Below are positions 55,976-63,833 of a stretch of DNA of 64,000 nucleotides, in pieces; the first letter of the stretch is position 1; the number at the start of each line of letters is the position of its first letter. The notes under the pieces were generated by a model. The model worked only from the letters and a program-made list of their open reading frames with translations, was not told the origin of the DNA and searched no databases. Location: the NCBI RefSeq assembly GCF_030534335.1, contig NZ_CP130565.1:441501-505500 (forward strand), given 5' to 3'. Origin of the DNA: Marivirga harenae (GTDB lineage: Bacteria; Bacteroidota; Bacteroidia; Cytophagales; Cyclobacteriaceae). A program made the translations under genes and the position numbers.

Positions 55976-56541
55976 GTTCTCTCGGGTCTATTGAGTAATA
56001 CAATGAAATATAAAAACAAAATGACTAGACTTGAAACAAAAAGGAAAATATTTAAAACCAGCTGGTTTCTGATGGCAAAGGTCAGCATATTACTTTCCAC
56101 GATCCGCACCGTTTGACCTTCAGAGCTTTTTAGTTTTAAAATTTCCGCTTCACTAGCATTAAATTCATAATGTACTACAAACTCACTATTAGGCTGCATT
56201 TCTTCAATTGTGAAATCAAAACATCTACCTCCAATACTATTCTGTTTGATTTTGTTTTCAACCAGATAAGCAGGTTCAATAGCTTCAATTATGGCTTTGG
56301 AAAAGATGTTTTCGGTGGATTGATCTGAGTCCGAAGAACACAAATTAAAGGTCAATTTTTCTAATCTACTTGAAGAGGACAAATTAGTAAACATCAACTT
56401 CCCGTTATGCTCATCTTCATATGCGAACTCATACTCTACAAGCGGAGACAGCTTAGCATTTTCAATAATATTATTGAGTGACCAGGTCAGTAAGCCGATT
56501 AGGGCCAGGAAAAGGAAGGGAGCTTTATCTTGTCTTAGCAT
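55972..56541 (-). CDS. Membrane protein with N- and C-terminal helices, unknown function
   Basis: The 189-residue protein has a membrane helix near 8-26 (FLFLALIGLLTWSLNNII), a soluble beta-rich middle facing the periplasm (LMFTNLSSSSRLEKLTF, EMQPNSEFVVHYEF) with two cysteines, and a second helix near 162-183. The middle resembles an Ig-like or invasin-type sandwich but no family is named. It overlaps the next gene by 4 bp, suggesting a two-gene unit. Confidence 0.6.
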   Translation of the reverse strand: MLRQDKAPFLFLALIGLLTWSLNNIIENAKLSPLVEYEFAYEDEHNGKLMFTNLSSSSRLEKLTFNLCSSDSDQSTENIFSKAIIEAIEPAYLVENKIKQNSIGGRCFDFTIEEMQPNSEFVVHYEFNASEAEILKLKSSEGQTVRIVESNMLTFAIRNQLVLNIFLFVSSLVILFLYFIVLLNRPERT

Positions 56542-56639
56542 TTTCTTTGGTTGAATTTTCTACTTTAATCAAGTCGAAACTAAAAACTAATTTATAAATA
56601 AAAAAACATCTTTACATTCTGAGTGATTGATCTTCGGAT

Positions 56640-56964
56640 ACAAAGATGTTTGAAATTTCCTGTTCTACATTTGCAATGTAGAACTACCTATCTCCGGATT
56701 TACAATCCGCCTAACCATAGTAAACAATAGGAATTCGAACCCTCTTCCCCGGATTTATTATCCGCTTAGCCACAATAAGCAATAGAGATTAAAGCTCAGG
56801 ATTGACGGATTATAAATAGACGGATTAAAAATCCTACGATCTTTATTCGACATTGCAAATGTCGAATAGTCAACACCTTTTTCCTGTTCAACATTTGTAA
56901 TGTCGTACCTTTTCTGTTCGAGATTTGTAATCTCGAACTCCTTATCTCCGGATTTACAATCCGC
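56640..56964. repeat. REP hairpin array downstream of RAYT copy 2
   Basis: At least eight hairpins are present. Type A are 56663-56683 (TTCTACATT-TGC-AATGTAGAA), 56846-56866 (TTCGACATT-GCA-AATGTCGAA), an imperfect one at 56887-56907, and 56917-56937 (TTCGAGATT-TGT-AATCTCGAA). Type B are 56695-56709 (CGGATTTACAATCCG), 56750-56764, 56821-56834 and 56949-56963. Arms covary between copies. The last hairpin ends one base before the RAYT stop codon. Confidence 0.85.
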
Positions 56965-57495
56965 CTAACCATAGTCAGCAATAGGAATACAACTACTTCT
57001 CAAACCACTATAACACCCAGCACTGCTTAACAAATAGTCCTCCTCCTTTTCAACAATTCCAGCCTTAACCGGATTCATATGAATATAATTAAGCTTGGAC
57101 TCAAAAAAATCTGAGCTCACAATTTCTTCCCCGTGATATCCTTCTTTCCAAAACCAAATCTTCTCCTTATAACTTAAAGCACGCAGCAACCATGCTCTTC
57201 TACTCTCCTTCGGATTATCTTTGATGGCTTTAAATATCTTTTTAGATGTGAATTTTTTGAAGTCTCTAATCACATCACTTAAGTTTTCATCAGCGGCCTG
57301 AAGAATGAAATGGCAGTGATTACTCATAATTACCCACGCATAAACTTTCAGCCCCTTATGTTGCTGACAATAATCGATACTTTCTATTAATAAGTCACTG
57401 TAAATCTTTCTGGTAAAAACATCAACCCACTGGTGAACTGTAAAAGTCACAAAGTAGGGAGCTCCTTGATCTTTCACCACATATTCAAATCCCAT
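56965..57495 (-). CDS. REP-associated tyrosine transposase (RAYT), copy 2
   Basis: The 176-residue protein is nearly identical to copy 1, with differences near residues 100 (Lys/Arg), 130 (Asn/Ser) and the last residue (Ala/Gly). The HUH motif NHCHF and the catalytic tyrosine in YIHMNPVKAG are intact, and both copies have full-length frames, so both may be active. It sits between two arrays of the same hairpin types. Two near-identical copies 9.3 kb apart are unusual for a family that is usually single-copy. Confidence 0.88.
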   Translation of the reverse strand: MGFEYVVKDQGAPYFVTFTVHQWVDVFTRKIYSDLLIESIDYCQQHKGLKVYAWVIMSNHCHFILQAADENLSDVIRDFKKFTSKKIFKAIKDNPKESRRAWLLRALSYKEKIWFWKEGYHGEEIVSSDFFESKLNYIHMNPVKAGIVEKEEDYLLSSAGCYSGLRSSCIPIADYG

Positions 57496-57537
57496 AGAAA
57501 CAATAGTTTTCTTAAATTAACAACCTTCATTTATTGA

Positions 57538-57745
57538 TGGATTAAAAATCCTTTGTTCTTTAAGTCGGATTACAAATCCTATGATCTATATTCGACATTA
57601 CAAATGTCGAATAGCCAACCTCACGTTCCTGTTCGACATTTGCAATGTCGAACGGCTATCCCCGGATTTGTAATCCGTTTACCAATATCTCTGTTCGATA
57701 TTTGCAATATCGAACTTACTATCTGCGGATTTACAATCCGCTTAA
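57538..57745. repeat. REP hairpin array upstream of RAYT copy 2
   Basis: Hairpins include 57539-57551 (GGATTAAAAATCC), CGGATTACAAATCC at about 57566, 57591-57611 (TTCGACATT-ACA-AATGTCGAA), 57632-57652 (TTCGACATT-TGC-AATGTCGAA), 57663-57677 (CGGATTTGTAATCCG), 57694-57714 (TTCGATATT-TGC-AATATCGAA) and 57726-57740 (CGGATTTACAATCCG). The A-then-B order with a 9-12 nt linker (ending in CTATC or similar) is repeated, defining a composite unit. The array reaches into the 3' flank of the next gene. Confidence 0.85.
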
Positions 57746-57747
57746 GC

Positions 57748-60700
57748 TTAACCAATACCCAAATAGTCCTTCACTACCCCCACCGACATATTTTCTAACT
57801 GCTCCTCACTAAATACCGTCTTAAAATTCCCGTAGTAATTCTTAAACTCAATACCCTGCAGCATATTCAGGAAGTAATCGCTGCCATACATGATGCGGCT
57901 TTGCAGCTTCTTATTATCAGCTGTGTCGGTTTTAAAATAGCGGTCAGCAATGGCTTTTAGCATTTCTGGGTCAGTCTGACAAGATAAATCAGTATAGACA
58001 TGATCAAACTCTAGCATCAAATTCTTAATCTCTTCCTGCCATTCATGACTACCCCCGCCAAAATGCGCTAAGCAAATTTTTAGATTAGGGTATTTTGCTA
58101 ACACTTTTCTCCATAAGGTAGGATGATTTAAACGATGGGCTCTTTCTTTAATGGACTTATCAAATCCGCCTTGTAAGAGGTTGAACTCAAAATCATGATA
58201 TTCCTTATCCTTAAAGACTAATTGATAGGTGTAGTCATTGTTAGAGGTATCCTCCTCATGCGTACACAAATCGCCATATATTTGAATGCGATCCGTAAAA
58301 GTAGCAAAGCCCGAATCAGAGCAATGCGCCATAATAGGAATTTGGTTCTCCTCACACCATGTGTATAAACTGGTACCATGCACAAAAGCCTTGGTAGGAT
58401 CAAATAAGTTCAAATCAGTAGGTGAATACCCATTAGGCGTGTAGAGCTTTACGCCATGGAACACTTTTTCCTTACCAATATTGTCTTCCACTTTCTGAGC
58501 CATGCCTTCCCTGCGCGGATCTACTGCCAGAAAGGGAAATATGTCATTACCATATAGCGTTTTTAACTGCTCTAACTCCTTTTGCTGTGTTTTAAAAGAA
58601 TCTTTTGCATCCGCTAATACATCGGAATTAACAAGATTTAAGCCCTTGATAATTTTCTTTGCATATTTTAGAATGCGTACCGAATCTTCATTGACTACCC
58701 GCTCCCCATTAAATATAAACTCATCATTCTCCTCAAAACGCTGCACTAAGCCATCCATTTTATCTAAAAACTCCCCATGCTTTCCCTTAAACTCTTGCAT
58801 TTTTTGTGCAATGACGGAAGCCGCATTATTCGTATCATAGTCATTCCTAAAGGTCATTTCCAGATCAAACATTAAAGGGATGTAGCGGAAGGTCTTAGGC
58901 GAAACCCTAGTATCCCAATAATCCTCTTCCAAATCATGCAGCATTTGGCGTGCACCTTTGTTGAATAAGAAGTAGTTGAACACATTTCGAATCACCCTTC
59001 CAATGCCATGTTCATTCTCATTTCCCTCTCGAGTGCTAATTGGCTGCAGCTGTTCATCAGGATTGTCCTGATCCAGATAATCCACAATATCACCCAGCAA
59101 CATCAAGATCAATCGACCAGTGATCACATTTCTGCCAAACAAATGACAATGAGCATCAAAATGATCACCCGATTTTAGTTTGTCATAATCTATCTTTTCA
59201 GATTTTTCCGTAAAGAAAAAGCTTTCAATTTGATCTTGGCAATCCTGTTTTTCAATCAGTCTGCCATGTAAAGCATCATTGATCATGTACTTTTTGTATT
59301 TGGCCGGATTATAGCCTTCAATGGCCACGTATTGGCTGGGTAAACTGAATTGATTTTTAGTGCTGATCACCCAGTCATTATGTTCTGTTAAAATCAAATC
59401 AATCCCTAACTCTAGTTTTCTACCCCACCAACCATTGTTTTCATAATTACCCGCCACGGGCAGATAACGGGTAGATGCCTGAAAAGGAGTATTGTAAATA
59501 ATATGATGCAATCTATCGCTGCCGGGCTTCATCACATCCATGCCAGGCTGCTTGATGACCCATTGAAAAGAATGCTGCAATAAGGAAGCAATAAAAACCA
59601 CAGGAGCACCGATTCCAATCCTGCGCATGACCTTCTTCAGCATCTTTAATCCAAAAGCCATCCCTTCGGCAAAAGACAAATAGCCCACGCCATTACCAGA
59701 GGCCACCAAAGCTATTTTCCCTACCTTAATACTGTCTTGCTCATAATTGGCTAAAAACTGCGCCAGCAAGCCTCCCTGACTCGTACCAATGATATCCACT
59801 TCCTGATCAAAGGCCTGAATATCTAAGTCATTCAACATGGAAAACATCTTTTGGATGTTGCCCTCCGCATCCCAGAAAAAGGTAGGATGATCAAAAGCGA
59901 TGATTTGCTCGTATTGCGCTTCCTTCAAAAATTCTTGTATCCACGTATTTACCTCACCAAATGAACCTCTCGTACTAGCGAAAGTTCCATGCAACAGCAA
60001 TAAGGTTTTTTTACTTTCATCAATAGCCCCAAAGTTGGCGTTGATAAAGTTTCCATTGGGCTTCATGACCAATAGCCGATGATCTTTTACGAAAAGACCT
60101 GTTTTGTAAGCAGCCAGTTCATCTTCAATCAGTTCTACTATTTCTTTGCTATTGGAGGGTAGGTCTTTTTCCTTATGTTTTCTAAAGGCCCTTTTGAAGA
60201 TGAGCACTTTCACAATAAATTCCTCCTGTTTGTAGCGAGTGGATAAACGATAGCGATTCGGTATGCCGGGAACTTCCTCTATTGCTTTATGAGGAAGGGC
60301 ATTGAATTGATAGACAAGGCGATCACGTTCGTTGGTTTCATTGTCCTCCGTAGGGTCTGGCATAATATAATCTAATTCTGCGGCCTCGTTATTTTTGATT
60401 TGATGCTGGTAAAAAGCCAAGGCTCCTTCTTCTGGAGCTAGAAAAGCATCTAATCGGAGTTTGGGGATTTCATCTAATGCAAATATTTCAGGATAGGGAA
60501 TATCTAACTGACTTAGATTGATGACTTTTTCCTTTATGTCATTTTTAACATCCAGCTCAGGATACATCTGTTGGATGAGGCTTACCTCTTCCTCTACGGT
60601 AGATTTTTCTTTGAATACGTCATTGCCTTCATTGGAGCAGTACAGCTTACCCTCCCAATTGACCGGATCATCATTGGCATAACCCAAAGTACCCCAAACC

Positions 60701-60861
60701 CCCACGATTTTATCCGCATCCTGACGGTTTAGAATTTTTGGGATGGCCGTATTTTGTAGATAGTCTAAGTCTTTGTCGGCTTTTTCAGATCGTAATAGGA
60801 TAAATTTTCTCTCGGTGGGAGATGCCATAAAAGAAAGGGCATCTAAGGCAATAGGTCTCAT
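57748..60861 (-). CDS. Fusion of a lipase-like alpha/beta hydrolase and an amidohydrolase
   Basis: The 1037-residue protein has no signal peptide. Residues 1-110 form a small N-terminal domain (IALDALSFMASPTERKFILL, GVWGTLGYAND). Residues 280-540 form an alpha/beta hydrolase with LLLLHGTFASTRGSF (287-301), the nucleophile elbow IIGTSQGG (Ser361) and candidate His532. Residues 565-1037 form an amidohydrolase-2-like TIM barrel with metal motif HFDAHCHLFG (His571, His573), then KLYTPNGYSP, IMAHCSDSG, CLAHFGGG and a late YGSDYFLN. A cytoplasmic esterase or amidase acting in two steps is possible. The substrate is unknown and the combination is unusual. Confidence 0.75.
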   Translation of the reverse strand: MRPIALDALSFMASPTERKFILLRSEKADKDLDYLQNTAIPKILNRQDADKIVGVWGTLGYANDDPVNWEGKLYCSNEGNDVFKEKSTVEEEVSLIQQMYPELDVKNDIKEKVINLSQLDIPYPEIFALDEIPKLRLDAFLAPEEGALAFYQHQIKNNEAAELDYIMPDPTEDNETNERDRLVYQFNALPHKAIEEVPGIPNRYRLSTRYKQEEFIVKVLIFKRAFRKHKEKDLPSNSKEIVELIEDELAAYKTGLFVKDHRLLVMKPNGNFINANFGAIDESKKTLLLLHGTFASTRGSFGEVNTWIQEFLKEAQYEQIIAFDHPTFFWDAEGNIQKMFSMLNDLDIQAFDQEVDIIGTSQGGLLAQFLANYEQDSIKVGKIALVASGNGVGYLSFAEGMAFGLKMLKKVMRRIGIGAPVVFIASLLQHSFQWVIKQPGMDVMKPGSDRLHHIIYNTPFQASTRYLPVAGNYENNGWWGRKLELGIDLILTEHNDWVISTKNQFSLPSQYVAIEGYNPAKYKKYMINDALHGRLIEKQDCQDQIESFFFTEKSEKIDYDKLKSGDHFDAHCHLFGRNVITGRLILMLLGDIVDYLDQDNPDEQLQPISTREGNENEHGIGRVIRNVFNYFLFNKGARQMLHDLEEDYWDTRVSPKTFRYIPLMFDLEMTFRNDYDTNNAASVIAQKMQEFKGKHGEFLDKMDGLVQRFEENDEFIFNGERVVNEDSVRILKYAKKIIKGLNLVNSDVLADAKDSFKTQQKELEQLKTLYGNDIFPFLAVDPRREGMAQKVEDNIGKEKVFHGVKLYTPNGYSPTDLNLFDPTKAFVHGTSLYTWCEENQIPIMAHCSDSGFATFTDRIQIYGDLCTHEEDTSNNDYTYQLVFKDKEYHDFEFNLLQGGFDKSIKERAHRLNHPTLWRKVLAKYPNLKICLAHFGGGSHEWQEEIKNLMLEFDHVYTDLSCQTDPEMLKAIADRYFKTDTADNKKLQSRIMYGSDYFLNMLQGIEFKNYYGNFKTVFSEEQLENMSVGVVKDYLGIG

Positions 60862-60893
60862 AAGCTCAGGTTTTAGTTAAAATAGTTTACTAA

Positions 60894-60925
60894 CTAAAAT
60901 TGGGACTATTTGAGGAGATTTGCAA
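60894..60925 (-). promoter_or_regulatory. Promoter-like sequence of the hydrolase fusion gene
   Basis: On the minus strand TTGCAAA (60925-60919) and a CAATTTTAG-like -7 (about 60901-60894) resemble Bacteroidota promoter elements. The same arrangement with TTGCAAATCTCC is found upstream of the truncated paralogue (61261-61230), which supports a conserved function. Confidence 0.4.
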
Positions 60926-60963
60926 TACCTATTAATGGGTAAGTTGCTATCTATATTGCGAGG

Positions 60964-61197
60964 CTATTGCTTGTGAGGAATGGAGAAGTTTGTTTGAAAA
61001 ATGGGTTGATTATTGGCATAACCGAGCGTACCCCAAACCCCAGATATTTTGTTAGCGGCTTGTTGATTTAAAATCTTGGGAAGGGCAAAGTTTTCTAAAA
61101 AATTTTGGTCATCAGCCTGCTCCGCCCTTAGCAGTACAAACTTTTTCTCATTAGGGGAAGCTATAAAGGAAAGCGCATCAAGTGCAATGGTTCTCAT
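60964..61197 (-). CDS. Truncated paralogue of the hydrolase fusion N-terminus
   Basis: From the ATG at 61197 the 77-residue product starts MRTIALDALSFIASPNEKKF and includes GVWGTLGYANNQP, matching residues 1-65 of the 1037-residue protein (MRPIALDALSFMASPTERKF, GVWGTLGYANDDP). It then diverges and stops. Longer in-frame starts back to 61446 have no matching sequence and are rejected. It is either a partial duplication or a free-standing copy of the N-terminal domain. Confidence 0.6.
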   Translation of the reverse strand: MRTIALDALSFIASPNEKKFVLLRAEQADDQNFLENFALPKILNQQAANKISGVWGTLGYANNQPIFQTNFSIPHKQ

Positions 61198-61556
61198 ATG
61201 TATGGGTTTTAATTGAAAAAAATTAAACACTAAAGTTGTGATTATTTGGGGAGATTTGCAAGAGGTGGAGATGGGGAAGTTGGAATTAAAAAAGGTATTC
61301 CTACCATGCAGAGCATGGCAGAAACAGAGTTGGTGGGGGATTATGATTAGCAGTTTGTGCATGAAAAGTACCGCAGCTAACGCACTAACTTTTCGACTTT
61401 CAATTTTAACTGTCAAGTTAAAGAAGTAACTTCGAATAAGCACCAAAAACGCTATTATTTATACACGTTGTCACTCAAAATATTTTTCATTTTCGCCTTC
61501 TTATTTGCATATATACAAATTATTAGTCACATTTGCAATAAGTCAAATCTATAATT
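61198..61556. other. Divergent intergenic region with two promoters
   Basis: No gene is seen. The left part carries the minus-strand promoter-like TTGCAAA (61255-61261) with a CTAAAGTT complement at 61230-61237 for the small paralogue. The right part carries the plus-strand promoter of the restriction-modification genes. The central 200 bp shows nothing recognisable. Confidence 0.4.
61504..61535 (+). promoter_or_regulatory. Promoter of the restriction-modification operon
   Basis: TTTG at 61504-61507 and CACATTTG at 61528-61535 are separated by 20 bp, matching the TTTG-N19-21-TAnnTTTG pattern except for C in place of T at the first -7 position. The ATG of the first gene follows 22 bp later. 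Confidence 0.5.
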
Positions 61557-61832
61557 ATGTCAGATTGGAATGATAAAGTCAAACGTTTATTAAAGTCAGA
61601 ATTGGTTCGTAGAGGAATTTCAAATTCAGACTTAGCAAGTATGCTTGAAGAAATAGGCATTGAAGAAACTAAATCGAGCATCGATAGCAAAATCAGTCGA
61701 GGTTCATTTAGTGCAGTCTTTTTTCTTCAATGCCTTACAGTAATTGGATGTGAAAAAATAGAAATTGAAGAATACGAAAGTCAATTAGCAATTGCTGCTG
61801 AACCTCAAGTCGATTATAACCAAAAAAAATAA
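61557..61832 (+). CDS. DUF6471 family small protein, likely R-M associated
   Basis: The 91-residue protein matches DUF6471: WNDKVKRLLKSELVRRGISN, then SDLASMLEEIGIEETKSSID and SKISRGSFSAVFFLQCLTVIG, the helix-turn-helix-like core with the conserved Lys-Ile-Ser-Arg-Gly segment. Its stop lies 4 bp before the methyltransferase ATG (61837), so the two are co-transcribed. A controller (C) protein role is an inference from position and fold. Confidence 0.75.
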   Translation: MSDWNDKVKRLLKSELVRRGISNSDLASMLEEIGIEETKSSIDSKISRGSFSAVFFLQCLTVIGCEKIEIEEYESQLAIAAEPQVDYNQKK

Positions 61833-61836
61833 AAAA

Positions 61837-63183
61837 ATGCAGAAAGTAAAATTCATAGATTTATTCGCAGGTCTTGGTGGAATTAGATTAGGTTTTGAAA
61901 AGTCATTTCAGGATTTAGGTTTTGAAACAGAATGTGTAATGACTTCTGAAATTAAGCCTTATGCAGTTAAAACCTTATACAAAAACTTTAATCACGATTA
62001 TTTTGTAGGCGATATTTTTCAAGTTGCTAATAATCAAATTCCTGATTTTGATTTTCTACTAGGTGGGTTTCCTTGTCAACCGTTTAGTGCTGGTGGGAAA
62101 CGTCAAGGATTTATTGACACAAGAGGGACATTATTTTTTGAAATAGAAAGAATATTGAGAGATAAAAAGCCTTATGGTTTTATTTTAGAGAATGTTGAAG
62201 GACTTCTAAAGCACGATTTAGAAAACAAAAATGATGAAATTGGAAGAACCTTATCTACTATTCTTTATAAGCTTGAAAACGAATTAGGTTATGAAGTTTC
62301 TTGGGAAGTTTTAGATTCTATAAATTTTGGACTACCTCAATCACGAAAAAGAATATTTATCGTAGGGACAAAAGATAAAAAGCCAAATTTGAAAACCGAA
62401 TCAAAAAGTTTCAAATCTTTAAAGTCTATATTGGAAAGTGGTCTTGAAACAATGAACTCGCATTTGACAAAAAAACTTTTAAGCCATTTTGAAATTGAGG
62501 ATTTGTACGGTAAATCTATTAAAGATAAAAGAGGCGGAAACAACAATATTCATAGTTGGGATATTGGAATTAAAGGCGAAGTCTCTGATGAACAGATTAT
62601 TTTACTTAATAAATTATTTAAAGAAAGAAGAAAAAAACATTGGGCAGACAAAATTGGAATTGATTGGATGGATGGAATGTCATTAAACCTTGAGCAAATA
62701 TCAACATTCTATCAATCACAAAATTTAAAAGAAATGTTGGACGATTTAGTTGAAAAAGGATATTTGAGATTTGAACATCCTAAAAAACTGGTTCGTGAGA
62801 CTACAGAAAACGGTGAAAAGAAATATAGGGTTTATGATACAACTAAACCCAAAGGCTATAATATTGTTACTGGAAAATTAAGTTTTGAAATCAATAAAAT
62901 CCTTGACCCAAACGATATTGCTCCAACACTCGTAGCAACTGATGTTTCTAGATTAGCCGTTCCTGATAATGGTGGATTAAGAAGATTGACCATCAGAGAA
63001 GGCTTACGATTGTTTGGCTTTCCTGAGTGGTATGAAATACCTGTAAAAGAAACAGAAGCTTTTGACTTATTAGGTAATACTGTTGCTGTCCCTGTTGTTG
63101 AACACGTTGCAAAAGAAGTTGCCGAAATTTTTGAAAGTAATTTGATTTACACTACAGTCAAAGAAACTCCTGTATGGCCTTGA
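61837..63183 (+). CDS. DNA (cytosine-5) methyltransferase
   Basis: The ATG at 61837 gives MQKVKFIDLFAGLGGIRLGF, motif I at the very start as in most C5 enzymes. An in-frame TTG at 61792 is rejected because it overlaps the DUF6471 gene. The 448-residue protein has the catalytic Cys80 in GGFPCQPFSAGG (motif IV), ENV at 118-120 (VI), QSRKRIFIVG at 168-177 (VIII), RRLTIREGLRLFGFP (IX) and LLGNTVAVPVVEHV (X). The variable target region between VIII and IX is about 200 residues. It should protect host DNA from the convergent endonuclease. Confidence 0.93.
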   Translation: MQKVKFIDLFAGLGGIRLGFEKSFQDLGFETECVMTSEIKPYAVKTLYKNFNHDYFVGDIFQVANNQIPDFDFLLGGFPCQPFSAGGKRQGFIDTRGTLFFEIERILRDKKPYGFILENVEGLLKHDLENKNDEIGRTLSTILYKLENELGYEVSWEVLDSINFGLPQSRKRIFIVGTKDKKPNLKTESKSFKSLKSILESGLETMNSHLTKKLLSHFEIEDLYGKSIKDKRGGNNNIHSWDIGIKGEVSDEQIILLNKLFKERRKKHWADKIGIDWMDGMSLNLEQISTFYQSQNLKEMLDDLVEKGYLRFEHPKKLVRETTENGEKKYRVYDTTKPKGYNIVTGKLSFEINKILDPNDIAPTLVATDVSRLAVPDNGGLRRLTIREGLRLFGFPEWYEIPVKETEAFDLLGNTVAVPVVEHVAKEVAEIFESNLIYTTVKETPVWP

Positions 63184-63833
63184 TAATTTTTTAAGACGTT
63201 TCTTAACCAATGTCCGTTCGTATGTCTTGTTTGAGGATATTGGTATCTAGTATTATTTAAAGCGGATAAAAACTCTTCTTTACTATTAAATGGTTTGAAT
63301 TTAGCACGCTCTGAATACCAAATACTTGGTCTAATGTTGTAAATAACACTTTTCTTTTCTTGAACTTTTAAAGGATAAGTGCTACTTGGACAAGCTAATT
63401 GCCAAATCTTTTTTAGCCAAACATTTTTGATACTTATAACTCCATTATTCATTTGATATGCCAAAATTAGATAGTCAGAATCTATTCGATAAGCATGATC
63501 TAAAAGTGAGTTGCAATATGAGTCAAAGTTTGCTAAATCAAATCCTGGCCCTCTATCGAGATCAAATGATTTGACTTCTAAAAGTCCTTTTTTGTGGTCG
63601 TCTTTGTCTAGTAGGAAGTCTGGAAATGTTTGCGAATTTGTGTTTTCTTCAAAGTCAATTAGCTCTTTCTGAAACCAAGCCTTTAGCCATTCTTGAAGTA
63701 AATTCCCAATGGTGTCTTTTGTTTGTATTAATATGCTTAAATCCTTAACTGTAAATTTAATATTCCCTGTTTCTCCAATTAGTTTATAGTCTTCAACTAG
63801 TTTTTTATAGAGTTCTTCCGCTGTTAATTTCAT
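63147..63833 (-). CDS. Type II restriction endonuclease, NgoBV-like
   Basis: The 228-residue protein has a PD-(D/E)XK site visible as PDFLLD (Asp72) and LLEVKSFD (Glu86, Lys88), 13 residues apart. The start KLTAEELYKKLVEDYKLIGE and the late RYQYPQTRHTNGHWLRNVL resemble the NgoBV family, whose members cut GGNNCC. Specificity is inference. It converges with the methyltransferase and the 3' ends overlap by 37 bp. An ATGA overlap links its start to the frame at the window edge. Confidence 0.75.
   Translation of the reverse strand: MKLTAEELYKKLVEDYKLIGETGNIKFTVKDLSILIQTKDTIGNLLQEWLKAWFQKELIDFEENTNSQTFPDFLLDKDDHKKGLLEVKSFDLDRGPGFDLANFDSYCNSLLDHAYRIDSDYLILAYQMNNGVISIKNVWLKKIWQLACPSSTYPLKVQEKKSVIYNIRPSIWYSERAKFKPFNSKEEFLSALNNTRYQYPQTRHTNGHWLRNVLKNYQGHTGVSLTVV

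Noticed and set aside
56640-57745. Possible CRISPR array
   Set aside because: The repeats are two kinds of short hairpins with covarying arms, irregular spacing and both orientations. There are no uniform direct repeats with unique spacers and no cas genes.
61198-61446. N-terminal extension of the small hydrolase paralogue
   Set aside because: The extra 83 codons cover the intergenic promoter region and have no counterpart in the 1037-residue protein, whose start aligns exactly with the ATG at 61197.
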